NCBI RefSeq assembly: GCF_014196745.1
Contig: NZ_JACIEH010000003.1
Span: 62,001-126,000 of the forward strand
DNA length: 64,000 nucleotides
Origin: Sphingomonas kyeonggiensis
GTDB lineage: Bacteria > Pseudomonadota > Alphaproteobacteria > Sphingomonadales > Sphingomonadaceae
Direction: 5' to 3'
The notes under the pieces are model-generated. The model saw nothing but the letters and a program-made list of their open reading frames with translations, made no database searches and was not told the origin of the DNA. Below, one piece after another: positions 26,001 to 34,852 of the stretch. Position 1 is the stretch's first letter; the number at the start of each line of letters is the position of its first letter. A program made the position numbers and the translations under genes.

Positions 26001-28792
26001 CGGCTGTACAGCTCGACCGAGATCGCCTGGTTGGCGATCGGCTTGCCATTGGTGTCGAGCGCGACGAAGCGCAGGCGCAGATCGTCCTGCTTCATCAGCC
26101 AGCCATCGGTCTTCACGCCGAGCTGGACGCCCGATGTGAAGATCGGGATGCGCCGCGACGAGGTCAGGATCTGGCCATTGGCGTCCTGATAATCCATCTC
26201 GACCAGCATCGTGGTGTTCTGCTCGAGCGTCTGCGGCACCTCGGCATTGATCCGGCTGGTGCCATCCGCGCCGAGCGTGGCCGGCAACGTCTGGGTCGGC
26301 GGCAGCTTGACCTCTTCGTCCTCGCCCTCGCCGTTCATCGGCTTGGTGCCTTCGATCATCGCCCGGCCGCCGAAGCTGTAGCCGTCATAGTCTTCGGGGG
26401 TCTTGAAGTCGGCGAAATAGCCGATCCGCGTCTCGACGGGCAGGCTGGCGGCACCGCCACCCGAGAGATAGCCGACGAACAGGTCGAGCGGCAGCGTGGA
26501 GGGGCGCACCGCGGCGTCCTTGGGCCCGGCGACCGATGCCTTCATCGTCGGCAGCTTGTACTCGTCGACCTTGAACGACTGGCCGGTCCAGATCGTCTTC
26601 TCCTTGCCCTCGCCGTCCTTGGTGAGGACGGTGAGGTCGTAATCGCCCATCTTGGCGCCCTGCGGCGCGGTCCACTCGGTCTCGCCCACGCCGTTCTGGT
26701 CGATGGCAAGCGGCAGGTCGTACTGGGTGTCCGAGCCGCGGTGGCTGAGCCGCAGCGTGCCGCTGAACGCCGGCGAGGCGCTGAAGCCGGTCGCGATCGG
26801 CGTGCGCACGATGTGCTTCATGTGCACCGTCTCGCCCTGGCGGACGAGCGAACGGTCGAACACGGTGTGGAACTTCTCCTCCGGCGCCGACCAGCCATAG
26901 TTGAGGTCGAAGTCGAACGGGCGGATGCCCTCGCCCCATTGGGTGAGGGTGAAGCTGAAATCGTCGGCCTTGCGTGCCGAGATCATCAGCGGGCTCGAGT
27001 CGTTCTCGCAGCTCGTATAGGTCTCCGGCGCGGGCAGGCCGGCGGGGACGCCGAGGCGGCCCGAGGCATCGGTCTTGCCCTTGGCGAGCAGCTGGCCGGT
27101 GCAGCTGTCGGTGATGCGCACCTCGGCCTCGCCAACGCCCTGGCCGCTGTCGAGCGCGGTGACCCAGACCAGTGACTGGTCGCGGCCCCATTTGAAATGG
27201 ACGCTCATGTTGGTGACGAGCGCGCCGGTGGCGACATAGCGCGGCGCCTTGCGCCCGAGCAGCGCCTCGCCCAGCCGCGGGCTGGCCAGCTCGACGATGT
27301 AGAAGCCCGGTTTGCCGAGCGGGATGCCGACGACCTCGAACTCCTTGCCCTTGCCGGGCAGGCCGATCTTGAGCGGCTTGCCGGTGGCGGGCGTGAGCAG
27401 CGGCTTGGCGCCGGTCTGGTTGATCCTCACGGTTTCTTCGCCGCGCTTCACTTCGTCGGACTTGTCCTCGGCCGCGTCGGCGAGCGCGCGGAACCACTTG
27501 GCGATCTCGCCATCGCCGCCCTCGACCTTCAGGCTCTGGCCCGACACCGCCATCTGCATGCCCTGCAGGTCGGGCTCGACATTGCGGACGGTGACCGGGA
27601 GGACGCCGCCTTCCCTAGCTTCCAGAATGCCGAAATTGCCGGCGAACTTCACCAGCGGCGGCGGCGCGTCGAACTTCACGTCGAGCGGGAAGCGCTCGGC
27701 ATTGGCGAGCTTGCGGCCGCTCTCGTCGGTGATGTTGGCGGGGAAGACGACCTTGGCGGTGGTCTCGGCCGGCAGCGGCGCCTTGAACTTCAGGTCGGCG
27801 ACGGTCGCCTTGTTCTTGTCGTCGTCCCCGAAGATCGGCTTCAGCTCCTTGCCGTCGGCCGCCTTGATGCGGACGGCTTCCGCCTGCGCCTTGGGGATCG
27901 GGGCGGAGAAGCGCACCCAGGCGTCCTGCACCGGGCTGCAGCCCGCGGTCGGGTTGACGCGCGAGCATTCGAAGCGGGCGCTGAATTCCTTGCGGACGGT
28001 GAAATCGAAGCGTTGATCGGTGCCGGCGGCGCGTCCCGAGGCGCTTTTGATATCCTTCCCCCAAACCAACGCCATGTCCCGGCCCGGCGGCAGCGGGCGG
28101 CGGCACTTCACCGCCACCACGCTGGCGAGCGACTTGGCGCGATCCTCGGCCTTTTCCGGCAGCGCCTGGGGCAGTCCTGCCTCGCTCAGGAAGCTCTGGA
28201 CCTGCCAGCGATCGGTGCCGAGATCGGCGAGCAGCTTGGGCGCGACATCGGCAGGCAGCACGTCGACCGGGATCTTCTCGCCCAGGCCATCGACCGCGCA
28301 ATAGGCATTGGCACCGACCGAGGCGGGATCGGGCGCGAGGTTAGCCGCCACGACGAAGACCTGGTCTTCCTCGATCTCGCTGCCATAGCGATTGGGCAGC
28401 ACCGCGCGGGCGATCGGGCCGCCCGAATCGACGGTGAATTCCTTCTGGCCCTGCAGGTCGTAGCCCGACAGGCTCTTGATCCCGTCGCGCAGGGTGAACT
28501 TGCAGGTGACCCCGCCGGGGAGCGGGCTGGCGAATTCGTGGACATAGGTCTGCTGGTCGACCCAGCGGCCCTGGCCGCCGGTGGGGCAATCGACCTTGAA
28601 GGGGGATTCGGCACGCGGGTCGCCCAGCGGCACCATCGGCACGTTGAAGCGGGCAGTGAAGCGCTCGATCGCGCCGTCCCCGACGCCGGGCGTCGCCATC
28701 TCCACCTGCGGGCTGTTGTCGCCGAACGCAGTGACGGCGCCGATCGGCGCCAGGACCAGCGCCAAAACGCCTAGACGGGCAACAAGCTTCAT
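23036..28792 (-). CDS. Alpha-2-macroglobulin family protein (YfhM-like) with intact thioester
   Basis: A giant periplasmic protein (1918 residues) thought to trap foreign proteases and protect the cell wall together with PBP1C. Signal peptide MKLVARLGVLALVLAPIGAV, then repeated beta-sandwich (MG) domains, a bait region, and the thioester motif NCLEQ with Cys1469 and Gln1472. The complement-like helical domain follows (YWPGDWPGSEALTAYIL). No cysteine lies at the signal-peptide end, so unlike E. coli YfhM it does not look like a lipoprotein. Start ATG 28792. pbpC is coupled downstream. Confidence 0.93.
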   Translation of the reverse strand: MKLVARLGVLALVLAPIGAVTAFGDNSPQVEMATPGVGDGAIERFTARFNVPMVPLGDPRAESPFKVDCPTGGQGRWVDQQTYVHEFASPLPGGVTCKFTLRDGIKSLSGYDLQGQKEFTVDSGGPIARAVLPNRYGSEIEEDQVFVVAANLAPDPASVGANAYCAVDGLGEKIPVDVLPADVAPKLLADLGTDRWQVQSFLSEAGLPQALPEKAEDRAKSLASVVAVKCRRPLPPGRDMALVWGKDIKSASGRAAGTDQRFDFTVRKEFSARFECSRVNPTAGCSPVQDAWVRFSAPIPKAQAEAVRIKAADGKELKPIFGDDDKNKATVADLKFKAPLPAETTAKVVFPANITDESGRKLANAERFPLDVKFDAPPPLVKFAGNFGILEAREGGVLPVTVRNVEPDLQGMQMAVSGQSLKVEGGDGEIAKWFRALADAAEDKSDEVKRGEETVRINQTGAKPLLTPATGKPLKIGLPGKGKEFEVVGIPLGKPGFYIVELASPRLGEALLGRKAPRYVATGALVTNMSVHFKWGRDQSLVWVTALDSGQGVGEAEVRITDSCTGQLLAKGKTDASGRLGVPAGLPAPETYTSCENDSSPLMISARKADDFSFTLTQWGEGIRPFDFDLNYGWSAPEEKFHTVFDRSLVRQGETVHMKHIVRTPIATGFSASPAFSGTLRLSHRGSDTQYDLPLAIDQNGVGETEWTAPQGAKMGDYDLTVLTKDGEGKEKTIWTGQSFKVDEYKLPTMKASVAGPKDAAVRPSTLPLDLFVGYLSGGGAASLPVETRIGYFADFKTPEDYDGYSFGGRAMIEGTKPMNGEGEDEEVKLPPTQTLPATLGADGTSRINAEVPQTLEQNTTMLVEMDYQDANGQILTSSRRIPIFTSGVQLGVKTDGWLMKQDDLRLRFVALDTNGKPIANQAISVELYSREILTARRRLIGGFYAYDNQMKTTRLSATCSATTDAQGLASCALDPGVSGEVYAVATTKDANGNVARATKSVWLVGDDDWWFGGDNGDRMDVIPEKLEYKAGETAKFQVRMPFRDATALVTVEREGVLSSFVVGLTGKDPVIEVPMPGDYAPDVFVSVMAVRGRVTGWQNWRSNIARDWGGPWSKDGGEPTATVDLAKPAYRLGIAKVKVGWEGHKLDVAVKADKPSYAARDNAQVDVTVKTPDGKPAASADVAFVAVDEALLQLSPNESWDVLTAMMGDRPISVLTSTAQTQVVGKRHYGKKAVEAGGGGGGDLSGLNRENFQPVLLWKGKVALDANGHAKVQVPLNDALTSFKLVAIATSGPQLFGTGSASIRSSQDLTIYAGVPQLVRTGDQFGAMFTLRNGSSKPMKVTATVALNPAYATGKPLTVEIPAGGAAPVVWNLTAPPRDGKLSWTVTAKSADGKSADKVTVAQVVAPAVPVETWAATLGRVGTGTQFPIAPPAGALPGFGAVEVSLTDSLAPPLSGVREYMSAYPYNCLEQRTSRAIALGDTGMWNLIASDIPAYQDGDGLLRYWPGDWPGSEALTAYILSASGEAGLPLPEGPKGKMLEAMKAVLDGRLRHEDYGDVRLQRVAAFTALARQGAATSAMLGQIGMAPAEMPTSTLSDYAMALGKVQGLANGQQLRIDAEKVLRTRLVYEGTRVDISDKGHMAWWLMSSDDEAAIKVLLATLGRPGWENDSAKLMVGIAARQQRGHWDTTTANAWGTILARRFMGLYPAEAIAGVTTASFGSASPLSLNWPLAEPQRSFSFPLPAQATPLVLNQSSAAGPWAFVRVKAAVPLTQPLMAGYKATKKVEAVKQAVAGRWTRGDVVKVTISVEASAERNWVVINDPVPAGATIVGNLGGQSEMLAKDAGTSEGVSPSYIERGNDSWRAFYGWVPRGSFTVSYVMRLDAAGKFNLPATRIEAMYAPEIRAQLPNAVLSVAQR

Positions 28793-28955
28793 GGTGGCAA
28801 CCTCCCCTCGGGCAGCGGCGGCACGATAGCCGGGCCCTGTTGCGAGTCCAGCGACGAATCAACCGCGTCCGTTTCGGAGCCAAAATGCACTGCGCCGCTT
28901 GATCGTTCCGTCAGCGGCACGGCTTAATTCCGCTTCCGAATCGGAGGGGCTCGCG

Positions 28956-30341
28956 GTGCCGACTGGGGAGGCGCTGATCACTGTCATGGATGTCGTGGCG
29001 CGCGAGATGACCCTGTTCGCGGCGCTGTGGTTCGTCGTCGGCGGGATCGACGACCTGCTCGTCGACCTGATCTACGCGTCGCGGCGGCTGCGCGGTCGCG
29101 AGGCGCTCCCGCCCACGCTCGACGAGGCGGTTCCGGCCGGCCGGATCGCGGTCTTCGTGCCCGCCTGGGACGAGGCCGCGGTGATCGGCGAGATGCTACG
29201 CTCGGCGCTCGAACGCTTCGATCACCCGGACTACCGGATCTATGTCGGCGCCTATCCCAATGATCCGGCGACCATCACGGCGGTGGCCGAAGTCGCCCTC
29301 ATGGACGCACGCGTCCGACTGGTGATCGGTCCGCGCCCGGGCGGAACGACCAAGGCGGACTGCCTCAACACCTTGTGGCGCGCGCTGCTGCGCGACGAGG
29401 CGGCGGAAGGCTTCACCGCCAGCGCGGTGGCGCTGCACGATGCCGAAGACCTGGTCCATCCGCTCGAGCTGCGCGTCTATGCCCGGGAGCTGCTCACGCA
29501 TCCGGCGGTGCAGCTGCCGGTGCTGCCGCTCGCCCATGCGCATTCGCGCTTCTTCGCCGGGCATTATTTGGATGAGTTCGCAGAGAGCCATGGTCGATCG
29601 CTGGTCGTCCGTCAGGCGATCGGCGCAGGGCTGCCGTTCGCCGGGGTCGGCTGCGCGATCCGACGAGACGTGCTGGGGCGGCTCGCCGACTTGCGCGACG
29701 GTGCGCCGTTCGACGCGACCAGCCTGACCGAAGACTACGAACTGGGCTTCGCGATCGCGGCGCTCGGCGCGCCGGCCCGATTGGTCCGGATCGCGGAGGC
29801 GCCGGGCGGCCCGCTGGTGGCGGTGCGCGCCTATTTCCCCGACACGATCGAGGCGGCAGTACGGCAGAAGGCGCGCTGGATGACCGGCATCGCGCTCGCC
29901 GGCTGGGACCGGACGGGCTGGGGCGGCTGGCGGCAGATCGGCGACAACTGGATGCGGATGCGTGACCGCCGCGCGACGCTGGAGATCCCGGTGCTCGCCC
30001 TCGCCTATCTGTCGATCGTCGCCTGGGGAATTTCGTTCGGCGCCCATCTGCTCGCGGGCAGCGTGCCACCCGACCAGTCGCCGCTGATGCAGGCATTGCT
30101 CCTGGCGAATTTCGCGCTGCTGACCTGGCGCCTAGCCGTCCGCGCCGCCTTCGTCACCCGCGCCTATGGCTGGCGCGAAGGCCTGTGGTCGGTACCGCGC
30201 ATCTTCTCGAGCAACGCCGTCGCGCTGCTCGCCGCACGGCGCGCGCTCGGCCTCTATGTCCGCATGCTCGCCGGCGCCCCGCCCCGCTGGGACAAGACCG
30301 CGCACCGTTTCCCCGATCTCAAACCGGCAGAAGGCGGATGA
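28956..30341 (+). CDS. NfrB-like membrane glycosyltransferase (lacks the MshEN domain)
   Basis: An inner-membrane family-2 glycosyltransferase related to the N-terminal part of NfrB (phage N4 adsorption protein B), which makes a secreted glycan. A first membrane helix is near residues 14-30; catalytic motifs are VPAWDE, DAED (162-165), TED (258-260) and QKARW (304-308). Two to three C-terminal helices follow, and the end WDKTAHRFP is typical. At 461 residues it lacks the c-di-GMP-sensing MshEN domain of the ~745-residue E. coli protein. I chose GTG 28956 because GGAGGGG lies six bases upstream; alternatives are TTG 28899 and ATG 28986. The next gene overlaps as ATGA. Confidence 0.82.
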   Translation: MPTGEALITVMDVVAREMTLFAALWFVVGGIDDLLVDLIYASRRLRGREALPPTLDEAVPAGRIAVFVPAWDEAAVIGEMLRSALERFDHPDYRIYVGAYPNDPATITAVAEVALMDARVRLVIGPRPGGTTKADCLNTLWRALLRDEAAEGFTASAVALHDAEDLVHPLELRVYARELLTHPAVQLPVLPLAHAHSRFFAGHYLDEFAESHGRSLVVRQAIGAGLPFAGVGCAIRRDVLGRLADLRDGAPFDATSLTEDYELGFAIAALGAPARLVRIAEAPGGPLVAVRAYFPDTIEAAVRQKARWMTGIALAGWDRTGWGGWRQIGDNWMRMRDRRATLEIPVLALAYLSIVAWGISFGAHLLAGSVPPDQSPLMQALLLANFALLTWRLAVRAAFVTRAYGWREGLWSVPRIFSSNAVALLAARRALGLYVRMLAGAPPRWDKTAHRFPDLKPAEGG

Positions 30342-31339
30342 TCGGACGCGGGCGGCCACTACGCTTCCTGGCGATGGTCGCTGTCACCTGGACGGGCGCG
30401 CGCGTGGCGATGCTCTGGCCGCAGACCGGTTCGCTGCCCGCCGCGATCCAGGCCGCCCTGCCCCTCGCCGGGACGGAACCCCTGCCCCAGACCCCGCACG
30501 TCCGGCAGCCCGTGGCCGGGAAACATTCGCTCCAAAGGACATCCGCGCCGCTGCCGCCCCGCTATCGCCTCCCGCTCGGCGACGACGATCCCCGCGTGCA
30601 GCTCGCACTGATGGCGCTCGCCCAATATGGCGAAGCCGAGCCCCTGCAGCCGTCCTTCGCCGTGACACCGGCGCGGACATCGCTGCCGCCCATGGCGATG
30701 CCCGCCCCCGAACGGCTCGATCCGCTGCCCGATCGCTGGTCGCTGAGCCTGTGGATGGTCGCGCGGGGCAATGGCAGCCCGGTGGCGGCACCCGGCGGAC
30801 AGATCGGCGGCGGCCAGGCCGGGGCGAGAGTCGCCTGGCTGGTCGCACCGCGCCAGCGGATCGCCGCCTATGGCCGCGTCACCGCCCCGCTATCCGGCAA
30901 GGGCCGGGAGGCGGCACTGGGCCTGGAATGGCAGCCGACCCGTGCACCGGTCCGGCTGGTCGCCGAACGCCGTTTCGGGCTCGACGGCAATCCCGGCGGC
31001 ACCGGGATCGGCGCCATCGCGGGAATCGACCGGGACTGGCGCGGCTTCCGCCTGGAGGCCTATGGCCAGGCCGGAGCGGTACTGCGGCGACGCGCCGAAC
31101 CCTATGCCGATGGCGCGGCTCGCGGCATGCGGATGATGGGAGCGAGCGGACCCCTACGTCTCGGCCTGGGCGCGGGCGCCTGGGGTGCCGTGCAACGCGA
31201 CGCGCAAAGGCTCGATGTCGGTCCCTCGGCGACGCTGGCAGTGCGCAACCTTCGCCTGGCGCTGGACTGGCGGCAGCGCGTCGCCGGCGAGGCAAGGCCC
31301 GGCTCGGGCCTCGCGCTCACCCTCGGTGCCGATTTCTAG
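30338..31339 (+). CDS. Probable outer-membrane beta-barrel partner (NfrA C-terminal-like)
   Basis: A 333-residue protein with a hydrophobic N-terminus (about residues 9-28), a Pro-rich linker, and from ~130 a run of short amphipathic strands (RWSLSLWMVARG, ARVAWLVAPRQRIAAYGRV, FRLEAYGQAGAVLRR) ending in LALTLGADF. A final phenylalanine is the usual outer-membrane barrel signal. The strand pattern recalls the C-terminal domain of NfrA, but the large TPR region of NfrA is absent. It overlaps the NfrB-like gene by 4 bp, so the two probably form a synthesis/export pair. The assignment rests mainly on context. Confidence 0.55.
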   Translation: MIGRGRPLRFLAMVAVTWTGARVAMLWPQTGSLPAAIQAALPLAGTEPLPQTPHVRQPVAGKHSLQRTSAPLPPRYRLPLGDDDPRVQLALMALAQYGEAEPLQPSFAVTPARTSLPPMAMPAPERLDPLPDRWSLSLWMVARGNGSPVAAPGGQIGGGQAGARVAWLVAPRQRIAAYGRVTAPLSGKGREAALGLEWQPTRAPVRLVAERRFGLDGNPGGTGIGAIAGIDRDWRGFRLEAYGQAGAVLRRRAEPYADGAARGMRMMGASGPLRLGLGAGAWGAVQRDAQRLDVGPSATLAVRNLRLALDWRQRVAGEARPGSGLALTLGADF

Positions 31340-31342
31340 AGC

Positions 31343-33010
31343 CTACTTGCCCTGCGCGCGCCAGCGGCGGATCGTGCGCTCGAGGATCTGCTCCTCGCCG
31401 CCGGTATCGCGCCACAGCTCGGAGAAGAGCGGATCGTCCGAAGCCGGCCGCTTGTTGTCCTCGAGATTGTCGAACAACAGGCGGATCGGCGTGGCGACAC
31501 CCTCGCCCACCGCGATGCACTCGCGGTTCCGAAGCGCCGGGATCGAATCGAGGAAGCCGCGCGCACCTTCGGGCATTGCCGCCTTCACGAAAGCCTGGTC
31601 GCGCTCGTTGTTGAGGCGCATCGACAGGATCGTGCCGCACTGGGAGAGCACGCCTTCGGCCAGATCCGACGGGCGCTGCGTGATCAGGCCCAGCGAGACG
31701 CCGTACTTGCGGCCTTCCTTGGCGATCCGGCTGAGGATCCGGCCGACCGACGAGCCATCGGCATTGCGCTCGTTGGGGACGTAGCGGTGGGCCTCCTCGC
31801 AGACGAGTAGGATCGGCCGCTTGTTCTCCCCGCGCGACCAGATCGCGAAGTCGAACACCATGCGGCTGAGCACCGCAACCACCACGGAGGTGATCTCGCT
31901 CGGCACGCCCGACACGTCGATGATCGAGATCGGCTTGCCGTCGCCCGGCAGGCGGAAGACGCGCGACAGGAAGCTCGCCATCGTGTCCGCCACCAGCATG
32001 CCCGAGAACATGAAGGCGTAGCGCGGATCGCCCTTGATCTCGTCGATCTTGGCACGGATGCGCAGATAGGGCGCCGTGTCGGTCGACTTGTCCATCTTGC
32101 CCATTTCGAGCTGCAGGATCTGGGTCAGGTCCGACAGGAGATAGGGGATCGGCGCATCGACGGTGAGCTTGCCGATCTCGGCGGCCAGCCGGTTCTTCTG
32201 CTTCGCCGCGAGCACGCACTTGGCGAGGATGTCCGCATCCACCTGCCGGTCCGAGCCCTCGGTGGTGAGGAACACTTCGCAATGTTCCTCGAAGTTCATC
32301 AGCCAATAGGGCATCTGCAGGTTGGTGACGTCGTACAGCGCGCCGGTGGTCTTGAATGCGCTGCCATATTCGCCGTGCGGATCGATCATCACGACATGGC
32401 CCTGCGGCGCGAGCTCGCAGATACGGTGGAGGATCAGCGCCGCCGCGGTCGACTTACCGGTACCGGTCGAGCCGAGCAGCGCGAAATGCTTGCCGAGCAT
32501 CGAATCGACATAGAGCGCCGCGCGGATGTCCTTGGTCGGATAGACATTGCCAATCTCGATATGCGCCCGGTCCTCGGCCGCGTAGATCTGCTTCAGGTCC
32601 GCGGTCGAGACCGGGAACACCGGGGCGCCCGGCGTCGGATAGCGCGTCACGCCGCGGCGGAACTTGTAGAGCTTGCCGGTCAGCCGCTCCTCATCGCCCT
32701 CGCCCAGGAAGTCGATGTACGCGGCGATATGGTCGCCCTGAAGTTTGAGCGAGCGGACGTTCGCGATCAGCCAGGTCGCGCCGACGCGCACCTTCACCTG
32801 GCTGCCGACCTGGCCGGCATTGGCGACGGTGGGGTCGCCATGGCTGGCGAGCGCGTTCAGCGCCTCCGGATCGATCAGCACCTGGCTCGAGGAACCGGCG
32901 ATCTCCAGCACCGCGCCGATCGGCTCGATCGGCGCGCGCGAGGGCAGGCCCTCATTCACAGAAACCGACGCCGCGCCTTCAAACCCGCGCGCGCCAAATT
33001 GGCCGTCCAT
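31343..33010 (-). CDS. HerA-like ATPase (DUF87, HAS-barrel)
   Basis: A hexameric DNA-pump-type ATPase of the HerA/FtsK superfamily. An N-terminal HAS-barrel (about residues 25-130) is followed by Walker A LLGSTGTGKSTAAALIL, the sensor region MIDPHGEYGSAF, Walker B ILLVCEEAHRY and an arginine-rich ITQRPSDLAEG segment. Length is 555 residues. The start is ATG 33010 because GGGGAG lies seven bases upstream; ATG 33025 and longer frames are possible. No NurA nuclease gene adjoins it, so its partner is unknown; standalone copies of this type are common in alphaproteobacteria. Confidence 0.85.
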   Translation of the reverse strand: MDGQFGARGFEGAASVSVNEGLPSRAPIEPIGAVLEIAGSSSQVLIDPEALNALASHGDPTVANAGQVGSQVKVRVGATWLIANVRSLKLQGDHIAAYIDFLGEGDEERLTGKLYKFRRGVTRYPTPGAPVFPVSTADLKQIYAAEDRAHIEIGNVYPTKDIRAALYVDSMLGKHFALLGSTGTGKSTAAALILHRICELAPQGHVVMIDPHGEYGSAFKTTGALYDVTNLQMPYWLMNFEEHCEVFLTTEGSDRQVDADILAKCVLAAKQKNRLAAEIGKLTVDAPIPYLLSDLTQILQLEMGKMDKSTDTAPYLRIRAKIDEIKGDPRYAFMFSGMLVADTMASFLSRVFRLPGDGKPISIIDVSGVPSEITSVVVAVLSRMVFDFAIWSRGENKRPILLVCEEAHRYVPNERNADGSSVGRILSRIAKEGRKYGVSLGLITQRPSDLAEGVLSQCGTILSMRLNNERDQAFVKAAMPEGARGFLDSIPALRNRECIAVGEGVATPIRLLFDNLEDNKRPASDDPLFSELWRDTGGEEQILERTIRRWRAQGK

Positions 33011-33080
33011 TCGGCTGCTCCCCATTGACGCACGCAATCTGCGCCAGCGGAGGTAAATATTGGATGAGTCCCGACCGCCC

Positions 33081-33842
33081 CTAGAAGCGCTTCCAGATCG
33101 CGCCGGCGCCCCAACCGAAGAGAATCGAGAGGGCAACGGCAACGATACCGTAGAGTACCGAATAGTGTTCTGCCGAATGCGCGACGAAGCGCTCGAAGCC
33201 TGATTTGCGGATCTCGATCCCGCGTACGGCGGCGGCGAGCACCCGGCCGTCGCGAATCAGGAAGGTCTCGGCGGTGAACTTGCCGATCGGCACGCGCGCC
33301 GGAATCGCCAGCCGGGCGCGATACAGCACGCCATCGGTGATCTCCACCGCACCGGGCGCCTGGTAATAGAGGCCGGTGCTGGCACGCAGATCCTCGAGCC
33401 CCTTGTCGAAGCGGGCCTGCACTTCGGGCGTGGCGCCCGAGGCTGGCGAAAGCTGCAGACTATCGACGCCGAGCTCGTAGATCGCGCGCGTACGTTCGTC
33501 GACGATCCGGTCGATCGGGCGCGACGAGGCGATCGCGTAGAAGCTGGGCGCCGAGCGATAGCGCATCCGCTGGGCGTTGACCCAGATGCCGGCGACCTTC
33601 TCCTTCTCGCGCACCTGCACCGATTGGGTCGGCCCCTTCACCACCACGACGATGTCGGCGGGCTTCTCGTCCTGCCCGGGCGCACGGCCGCCGGGATAGA
33701 GGATCGCGCCGAACAGCAGCAGCTCGGCACCGGTGAAGGAATAGGCGATCTCGATGTCGCGCTGCGAGACATCGGGGACCAGCACCGGCTTGGCCTGCCC
33801 CATCAGCAGGGGGGCCAGGAGGAGCAGCGCGAACCGTTTCAC
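33081..33842 (-). CDS. TIGR02186-family membrane-anchored protein
   Basis: A 253-residue alphaproteobacterial protein of the TIGR02186 family. Signal peptide at residues 1-17, then a periplasmic domain with ELLLFGAILYPGG and IVVVVKGPTQSVQVREKEKVAGIWVN, and one C-terminal membrane helix (about residues 229-248). Such genes regularly sit beside TauE/SafE-type sulfite exporters; the function is unknown. Start GTG 33842 overlaps the exporter stop as GTGA. The open frame upstream is a shadow of the exporter gene. Confidence 0.85.
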   Translation of the reverse strand: MKRFALLLLAPLLMGQAKPVLVPDVSQRDIEIAYSFTGAELLLFGAILYPGGRAPGQDEKPADIVVVVKGPTQSVQVREKEKVAGIWVNAQRMRYRSAPSFYAIASSRPIDRIVDERTRAIYELGVDSLQLSPASGATPEVQARFDKGLEDLRASTGLYYQAPGAVEITDGVLYRARLAIPARVPIGKFTAETFLIRDGRVLAAAVRGIEIRKSGFERFVAHSAEHYSVLYGIVAVALSILFGWGAGAIWKRF

Positions 33843-34753
33843 AACAGCTCCACCGAATAGATCTCGTCCGGCTGCCAGGCGAGGCCGAGCAGCATGCGCA
33901 CCGCGACGAGCAGCACGATCACCGCGAGGATGAAGCGCAGATATTCGGGCTTCACCGCCAGCGCGAAACGCGCGCCCATCTGCGCGCCGACCACCGATCC
34001 GAGCAGCAGCAGCGCGGCAAGGACGATGTCGACCGCCTTGGTCGTCGTGGCGTGGACCATCGTCGCCGCCGCGGTGACGAACAGGATCTGGAACAGCGAG
34101 GTGCCGACCACGACCTGGGTGCCCATGCCGAGCAGATAGAGCATCGCCGGCACCAGGATGAACCCGCCGCCGACGCCGAGCAGCACGGTCAGGATGCCGG
34201 TGAAGAAGCCGAGCAGCAGTGGCGCGAGCGGCGAGATGTAGAGGCCCGAGGAATAGAAGCGCCACCGCAGGGGGAGCATCGCGACCAGCGGATGATGCCG
34301 CCGCTTGCGCGGGCGCGGCGGGCGGGCACCGCGCGTCACCCGGATCGCCTGGACCGATTCGTGCAGCATCAGCCCGCCGATCGATCCGAGCATCAGCACA
34401 TAGAGCACGCCGATCACCACATCGATCTGGCCGCTCTTCTGGAGCAGGGTGAACAGGCCCGCCCCGGCAATGCTGCCGATCACGCCGCCTACCACCAGCA
34501 CCGCCCCCATGTGCAGATCGACTCCGCCCCGGCGGAAATGCGCGAGCACGCCCGAGACGCTGGCACCGGTCACCTGGCTGGCGGCGGATGCGGCGGCAAC
34601 GGTCGGCGGGATGCCGTAGAAGATCAGCAACGGCGTGGTGAGGAAGCCCCCGCCCACCCCGAACATGCCCGAGAGCAGCCCGACGCCAAAGCCCAGCGCC
34701 ACGATGACGAGCGCGTTGACCGACAGGTTGGCGATCGGGAGGTAGAGGTCCAT
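33839..34753 (-). CDS. TauE/SafE-family sulfite/organosulfur exporter
   Basis: A 304-residue inner-membrane permease with about eight helices in two similar halves, each opening with the family glycine motif (GMFGVGGGFLTTPLLIFYGI and LLGVGGGFILVPAMLYLLG). A basic cytoplasmic loop near residues 142-156 (RGARPPRPRKRRHH) lies between the halves. Related proteins export sulfite, sulfoacetate or other organosulfur anions; the substrate is not evident. It is translationally coupled to the TIGR02186 gene. Start ATG 34753. Confidence 0.9.
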   Translation of the reverse strand: MDLYLPIANLSVNALVIVALGFGVGLLSGMFGVGGGFLTTPLLIFYGIPPTVAAASAASQVTGASVSGVLAHFRRGGVDLHMGAVLVVGGVIGSIAGAGLFTLLQKSGQIDVVIGVLYVLMLGSIGGLMLHESVQAIRVTRGARPPRPRKRRHHPLVAMLPLRWRFYSSGLYISPLAPLLLGFFTGILTVLLGVGGGFILVPAMLYLLGMGTQVVVGTSLFQILFVTAAATMVHATTTKAVDIVLAALLLLGSVVGAQMGARFALAVKPEYLRFILAVIVLLVAVRMLLGLAWQPDEIYSVELL

Positions 34754-34852
34754 TGCATCGCAGCGATACCGCGTTTGCGGTGCAGTGCAAAAGGGCGGCG
34801 TCGATTTCAGCCCGTGCCGGAGGCCCGAAGGCCGATCGCCCCGGCGAACCAG

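Noticed and set aside
23021..27175. Very long plus-strand open frame opposite the alpha-2-macroglobulin gene
   Set aside because: It is antisense to a gene with clear motifs and a signal peptide. Its translation is Arg/His/Gly-rich with no domain, as expected for a G+C-rich shadow frame.
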